From positions 62,001 through 126,000 of the forward strand of contig NZ_JACOFR010000010.1 in the NCBI RefSeq assembly GCF_019455385.1: DNA of 64,000 nucleotides. The letters are read 5' to 3'. This document shows positions 60,393 through 64,000 of the stretch, piece by piece; the first letter of the stretch is position 1, and each line of letters begins with the position of its first letter. The position numbers and the translations under genes are program-made. Under the pieces are notes generated by a model. That model saw only the letters and a list, made by a program, of their open reading frames with translations, had not been told where the DNA came from and searched no databases. Source of the DNA: Bradyrhizobium sp. BR 10289 (lineage in GTDB: Bacteria > Pseudomonadota > Alphaproteobacteria > Rhizobiales > Xanthobacteraceae).

Positions 60393-60858
60393 TGCATTCG
60401 CCGGCACCACGCCGGTATTCCTCCCCGAGCGGTTCTTCGTCGGCCGCTTGGAAGGATGGGCGGTGGTTGAAAGTCTCGTCGGCGGTCTTCTGAAGCGCGC
60501 GACGATCGCGGCTCACGGCGAGCTGGACGCGGACACCGACACCGTCGTCCTGACCGAGACCTACACCTTCGATGACGGCCATAGCGACACGCTGCGCTGG
60601 ACGATTCACAAGCTCGGCGAAGGCCAGTACATCGGCCACGAGAATCGCCTGGACGGCGAAGCCACCGGCGAGCAGGCCGGCTGCGTATTCCATTGGACGT
60701 ACACGCGTGACACGCCGCAGGGCGACGGCAAGTCGTTCAAGCTGAACTTCGATGACTGGTTCTACGCGATCGACGACCGCGCCTGCATCGTGCGCGGCAG
60801 CGCCGGGCGGGCGGGGATTCCGTTCGCAACCGGGCATGTGACTTATAGGAAGCTCTAG
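60382..60858 (+). CDS. DUF3833-family protein
   Basis: 158 residues from ATG 60382, with AGAGGA upstream; 43 earlier in-frame codons are unlikely to be used. It matches the DUF3833 pattern: FFVGRLEGWAVVESLVGGLLKRATIAAHGELD, ETYTFDDGHSDTLRWTIHKLGEGQYIGHENRLDGEATGEQAGCVFHWTYTRD and DDWFYAIDDRACIVRGSAGRAGIPFATGHVTYRKL. Many DUF3833 proteins are lipoproteins; this one has no lipobox. Function unknown. Confidence 0.85.
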   Translation: MAIDAFAGTTPVFLPERFFVGRLEGWAVVESLVGGLLKRATIAAHGELDADTDTVVLTETYTFDDGHSDTLRWTIHKLGEGQYIGHENRLDGEATGEQAGCVFHWTYTRDTPQGDGKSFKLNFDDWFYAIDDRACIVRGSAGRAGIPFATGHVTYRKL

Positions 60859-60951
60859 GTTCGCCTGACGCCCCCCGCAGCCCGCTCCCGCGCGCGCCCC
60901 GGGGCTATCGCGCTTCAGTACCCTCTGAAACTGCAGCCACAGACTCCGCCC

Positions 60952-60994
60952 TCATCATGAGGAGCCCGCCTCAAGCGGGGGTCTCGAAGGATGG
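60952..60994. repeat. Third copy of the REP-like hairpin
   Basis: TCATCATGAGGAGCCCGCCT, then CAAGCGGGGGTCTCGAAGGA, ending TGG, shares both flanks with the elements at 21496-21604. It lies in the 291-base gap between the DUF3833 gene and the next gene, which otherwise holds nothing I recognise. Confidence 0.6.
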
Positions 60995-61149
60995 CCGCAA
61001 GAAAAGCTCTCAAATACGACAGCCCTGCCTGCGCCTCTCGTCCTCGCGATTAACATTTTTGAATCGCGAACGCAGCGAAGCAAAGTACGTTGCGCGCTTC
61101 GCGGGAGGAGATCCTCTGGCGCTGATGGACCAGAGCGGGGGCGGGGGCG

Positions 61150-61587
61150 TTGAATTTCCAGGTGACGGTATTGAAGATCCTGGCGGCCTATCCCGACGGC
61201 TTTGCCGTCATGGAAGACCTCAAGCGCGACATGGCCGTCCTCGCAACCAGCGGCCGCGATTGGGCGGACCGGACGCGGCGCCTCGCCAGCCGGGTGCCGG
61301 ACCTCGACATCTTTTCGCAAGGCCTGGTCGAGCGCATCAGCGGCGGCTGGAAACTGACGTCCAAGGGGCGAGACGTCTTGGCGTTCATGGAAGCCCGCCC
61401 GGCGCCCGGCGAGCCGAGCCTCGCGTCGCCGGTCAATGAGGCGCCCCAACCCGTATTCGAGATTGCTCCGGTTTCCCCGCTGCCGCAGCCAACTGACCGT
61501 GCCAAGCGGCGGCGCGAGCGCCGAGAGCGCCGCCGCGAAGCCCGCGAACGGGCGAGGGCGAACGCGTCGTGTCAGGGCGTTGGTTAG
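61150..61587 (+). CDS. Small winged-helix-like hypothetical protein
   Basis: 145 residues from a TTG at 61150. The first 90 residues (NFQVTVLKILAAYPDGFAVMEDLKRDMAVLATSGRDWADRTRRLASRVPDLDIFSQGLVERISGGWKLTSKGRDVLAFMEA) look like a winged-helix fold: helix-turn-helix, then the VERISGGWKLTSKGRDVL wing common to restriction-endonuclease and MarR-like modules. The C-terminal tail is proline-rich and then strongly arginine-rich (AKRRRERRERRREARERARA), suggesting nucleic-acid binding. Function unknown. Its stop overlaps the relic gene on the other strand. Confidence 0.65.
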   Translation: MNFQVTVLKILAAYPDGFAVMEDLKRDMAVLATSGRDWADRTRRLASRVPDLDIFSQGLVERISGGWKLTSKGRDVLAFMEARPAPGEPSLASPVNEAPQPVFEIAPVSPLPQPTDRAKRRRERRERRREARERARANASCQGVG

Positions 61588-61850
61588 TTGTCCTCAACGT
61601 CAGTCGACGCCGGAATGATCGTGCGTCCGCCCGCGTCGACCCGCCGCGTCGCCGGCCCGATCAGGCCCTCCACGGCATCGTTGCCGCCGACCGCAACGAT
61701 CCTGCCGTCGCGCACCGCGAGGGCCTGCGCGATCTTCGATGCGGGATCGAGCCTCACGATTTTTGCGTTGGTCACAACGAGATCGGCCTTTTGGGCGTGA
61801 GAGGAAGTGGCCCAGCACGAGATCAGCAAAATCGCGAGGAGCTTGCGCAT
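61584..61850 (-). pseudogene. N-terminal relic of an exported amidohydrolase
   Basis: 88 residues: signal peptide (RKLLAILLISCWATSSHAQK) and the first domain of a YtcJ-type amidohydrolase (ADLVVTNAKIVRLDPASKIAQALAVRDGRIVAVGGNDAVEGLIGPATRRVDAGGRTIIPAS). The frame then leaves the family (TDVEDN, stop) exactly where the metal-binding GLIDSHxH segment should begin. The 400-plus residues of the catalytic barrel are absent. A complete relative runs off the right edge at 63331-64000. Confidence 0.7.
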
Positions 61851-62010
61851 GTTGAATCCTGAAATGAGAGCCGGGAGTGAGAATGGATATTACAGCCCGC
61901 CTTCGCCTTTGCTTCGTTCAAGCTCCGCCGGCAACACTTTCCTTAGCGCAGCGGACAATTGAAAGACGTGACGATATAGATTCCACGGCGCATCCGTTTC
62001 GAGGCAGCGT

Positions 62011-62228
62011 GTAGGATGGGTTGAGCCTTTGAGAAACCCATCTCTTTTCGGTCTTCGCTCGCCGTAGTCGTGGTCCCCATCAGACTTGAACGTTGGCCCA
62101 ATTCAGGAGGGGTGTGGCCAAGTCTCCCCATGTAACGATGACACTAGGACGGCGTCTGGTGGGTGGACTTGACCGAAGTTACTACCAGACAAGTGTGATG
62201 GGTTTCGCTAGAGCTCAACCCATCCTAC
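62011..62228. repeat. Two REP-like elements facing each other
   Basis: GTAGGATGGGTTGAGC (62011-62026) and its exact complement (62213-62228) begin two 32-base elements, each with an internal GATGGGTT...AACCCATC hairpin, in opposite orientation and about 155 bases apart. I recall GTAGGATGGGTTGAGCGAAGCGAAACCCATC as a common dispersed element of alphaproteobacteria. The 468-base gap 61851-62318 holds nothing else recognisable. Confidence 0.65.
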
Positions 62229-62318
62229 GCGCTTAAGTCTCGCCATCCACACATCAGAAGCGGCTGGCTCTCATTGAGTGCACTATCCCGTAATCACGCT
62301 GGATTGTCCGCCTGACCT

Positions 62319-63203
62319 CTAGGCCGCGCCGTCTCCGCTTTCGCTGTCCACTGCCTTGATACCCAGCTTGGCGAGTTCATCTCGGAGGAAACTGAGATCA
62401 GAGCCGGGACCGGGAAAAATCTCTGTGATCGTGCCTTCCGCCATGGCTCTCCGAAAATCAAAGCCAAGCTCAAGGCCAGGAGGAAACTCCAGCTTCGTGC
62501 CGTCAGCCAAGACATAATGTCCTATGCCGAGCACCGAAAGTGAAATGCGCATTTCGCGCTCATCGGTATAGCTTTTGTCCTTGATGTATGTGTACCGGAT
62601 CGGGTTGGGCAGCCGCTCCATATTTTCTCGCGCCTCAGCCCATGGCAGGTATTTTACGACTCCGTAGTTTACGGAGAATATCTGCTTGCAAAGGCTTCCC
62701 AGGAGTTCGAGCCCGCTACCGGCTCTGATGGTATCGTTGACGACGGCGCGTAGCTTGGCGAAGTCGAAGGCGATGCCGACCTTTCCGTGCGCGCTCCCAT
62801 TCCCATACTCGCGCCATATGTGGTCGGAGTTCTGCAGCGAAAAGCAGCACGCATAAGTCCGGTTTCGGGAACGGTCATAATAATCCGCCCCCGAGAAGTC
62901 AGGTGCTCTTTCAAACCGTGCGGCCGTGTTGGTCGCACGATCTTGCTGCAATTGCTCGCCGTCGTGAGCATCGGCGTTCGGGAAGTCCTTATAGCTATCA
63001 ACCCGGTTGAAATAGAGGTACCCGCCAGTGACCGACCGGAGTAGGTTCTCGACCGTCATGATCTTGTAGAGAATTTGCCCGTCGGGGGGCGCGGTCAGCA
63101 ATCCGGCGTGCGGTTCGACAACCCCCAGCGCAGGATCAAACGGAGCATTGTCAGTGTTTCCGGTCATGGCCACAGCTTGAGAAATCGGCCTGCGATTGTC
63201 CAT
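62319..63203 (-). CDS. DUF2971-type protein
   Basis: 294 residues from ATG 63203 (ATG 63167 is an alternative; neither has a clear ribosome binding site). LYKIMTVENLLRSVTGGYLYFNRVDSYKDFPNADAHDGEQ, YACCFSLQNSDHIWREYGNGSAHGKVGIAFDF and KDKSYTDEREMRIS follow the DUF2971 layout of conserved Y/F, CFS and WxxYG motifs. The biochemical activity is unknown; members are often found in accessory DNA near mobile or defence loci. Its codon use and AT content look less GC-rich than the neighbours, suggesting transfer. Confidence 0.75.
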   Translation of the reverse strand: MDNRRPISQAVAMTGNTDNAPFDPALGVVEPHAGLLTAPPDGQILYKIMTVENLLRSVTGGYLYFNRVDSYKDFPNADAHDGEQLQQDRATNTAARFERAPDFSGADYYDRSRNRTYACCFSLQNSDHIWREYGNGSAHGKVGIAFDFAKLRAVVNDTIRAGSGLELLGSLCKQIFSVNYGVVKYLPWAEARENMERLPNPIRYTYIKDKSYTDEREMRISLSVLGIGHYVLADGTKLEFPPGLELGFDFRRAMAEGTITEIFPGPGSDLSFLRDELAKLGIKAVDSESGDGAA

Positions 63204-63330
63204 AGTCAGCGATTACGGTGCGCTTAAATGACAGGTTTTCGACTCCCTACATTTGGTATTCTGTCACCTAATCTCTAGAACTTGTTCGTCCGTAACTGAT
63301 CCGTGAGAGCAAGACGGCAGGCCTCGGTTC

Positions 63331-64000
63331 TCATTTCACACTCGCGAAACCATCCGCCGCATACACCACCTTGCCACCCACCACCGTCAGCAGCGACGCC
63401 GTCGCGCCAATCTCCTCAACCGGCACCGACATGAAATCCCGATCAAGCACCGCAAAGTCCGCCAGCTTGCCTATCTCCAGCGTGCCCCGCCGCGTCTCGT
63501 CGAAGCAGAACCAGGCGCTTCCGACGGTGTAGAGGCGAAGAGCGTCTTCGCGGCTGGGTGTCTCGTCCGCCCCGCGCGTCGGCAGGCCGCCGACGGTCTT
63601 GCCGTCGAGCATCCATTGCAGCGCCACGAACGGATTGTAGGACGCGACCCGATGCGCATCGGTGCCGGCGCCGACATGGACGCCCGTGCGTAGCGCCGTG
63701 ACGATGGGGGGCATGCTGCGCGCGGCTTCGCCGGCCTGTGCCACGATCCGGTCGCCGCCGAGATACATCGCGTCCTGCATGGTCCAGCCGATGCCGAGGG
63801 CCTTCATCCGGAGCAGGGTTTCGGGCGTGGCATTGTCGAGATGGGCGATGGACCAGCGCAGCGGCGCGATCGGGGTCTCCTTGTTGACCTCGTCATAGAG
63901 GTCGAGAAGCTCATGGACGGATTTGTCCTCCTGCCAATGAATGGTGACCGTCAGCCCTTGCCTGGCCGCCCAGCGAACGATCTCGAGGAATTTGTCCTTG
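63331..64000 (-). CDS. Amidohydrolase (YtcJ type), 5' end outside window
   Basis: The frame is open at the right edge (…DKFLEIVRWAARQGLTVTIHWQEDKSVHELLDLYDEV) and runs to a TGA at 63331, giving about 222 C-terminal residues. It shows RWSIAHLDNATPETLLRMKALGIGWTMQDAM, GTDAHRVASYNPFVALQWMLDGKTVGG with the catalytic aspartate, and the ending LEIGKLADFAVLDRDFMSVPVEEI. These zinc-dependent TIM-barrel hydrolases act on amides or related bonds. The signal peptide and N-terminus lie outside the window. Confidence 0.88.
   Translation of the reverse strand, partial: KDKFLEIVRWAARQGLTVTIHWQEDKSVHELLDLYDEVNKETPIAPLRWSIAHLDNATPETLLRMKALGIGWTMQDAMYLGGDRIVAQAGEAARSMPPIVTALRTGVHVGAGTDAHRVASYNPFVALQWMLDGKTVGGLPTRGADETPSREDALRLYTVGSAWFCFDETRRGTLEIGKLADFAVLDRDFMSVPVEEIGATASLLTVVGGKVVYAADGFASVK

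Noticed and set aside
61584..64000. One amidohydrolase gene split by an insertion into the relic and the right-edge gene
   Set aside because: On the minus strand the N-terminal relic lies downstream of the C-terminal part, so the order is wrong for a simple insertion.

Overview
The window looks like chromosomal DNA of a Bradyrhizobium-type alphaproteobacterium (Nitrobacteraceae). This rests on the high GC, the many class III nucleotide cyclases, several branched-chain-amino-acid-type ABC binding proteins, Tat-exported enzymes, a Ku gene, small conserved hypothetical proteins of rhizobial character, and REP-like intergenic hairpins of kinds I associate with that group. The species assignment is inference. 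No ribosomal RNA, intact tRNA, transposase or CRISPR array was seen.

Layout. 1-6018: an acyl-CoA synthetase cut by the left edge, a very large SAM-cyclase-AAA-TPR protein, and a PCMT-like methyltransferase. 6114-9895: a DUF6492 protein, a Tat-exported GH10 xylanase and a polysaccharide flippase. 10164-17891: a complete Liv-type ABC importer with two binding proteins and a CoA transferase, with a 13-bp stem-loop after the first binding-protein gene. 17947-20817: a tiny membrane protein, a perfect CRP-consensus site, an L,D-transpeptidase and a methyltransferase. 20904-26959: two divergent catabolic/transport operons separated by strong palindromes next to a TetR gene. 27069-29874: HutD and two more cyclases. 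29888-34387: a 1499-residue TPR-glycosyltransferase made of three tandem 502-residue modules.

34780-42220 is a patchwork of small secreted and membrane proteins, an AraC/reductase divergent pair with 21-bp-spaced direct repeats, a haemoglobin, a frameshifted gene and two TetR regulators. 42414-48506 is an efflux operon of a degenerate histidine kinase, two lipoprotein adaptors and an RND pump. The TetR gene divergent from it shares an 11-bp promoter element with a small-membrane-protein/PepSY operon 2.3 kb away. 48952-49839 is a nickel/cobalt permease that loses its C-terminus exactly where it runs into the 3' half of a CAT-anticodon tRNA, which looks like an integration or recombination scar.

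50050-58374 is the most coherent accessory system: an IclR regulator, two Tat-exported LigI-like amidohydrolases, an SMP-30 lactonase, two MFS permeases, a DUF1932-type dehydrogenase and an RraA-family aldolase. The same GAAACG-N-CGTTTC operator lies before both transcription units. I read it as an uncharacterised route for taking up and opening a lactone or pyrone-like acid and then cleaving it by an aldolase; the substrate cannot be told from sequence.

58522-64000 holds Ku, small conserved proteins, REP-like repeats, an N-terminal relic of an amidohydrolase, a DUF2971 protein and a second amidohydrolase cut by the right edge.
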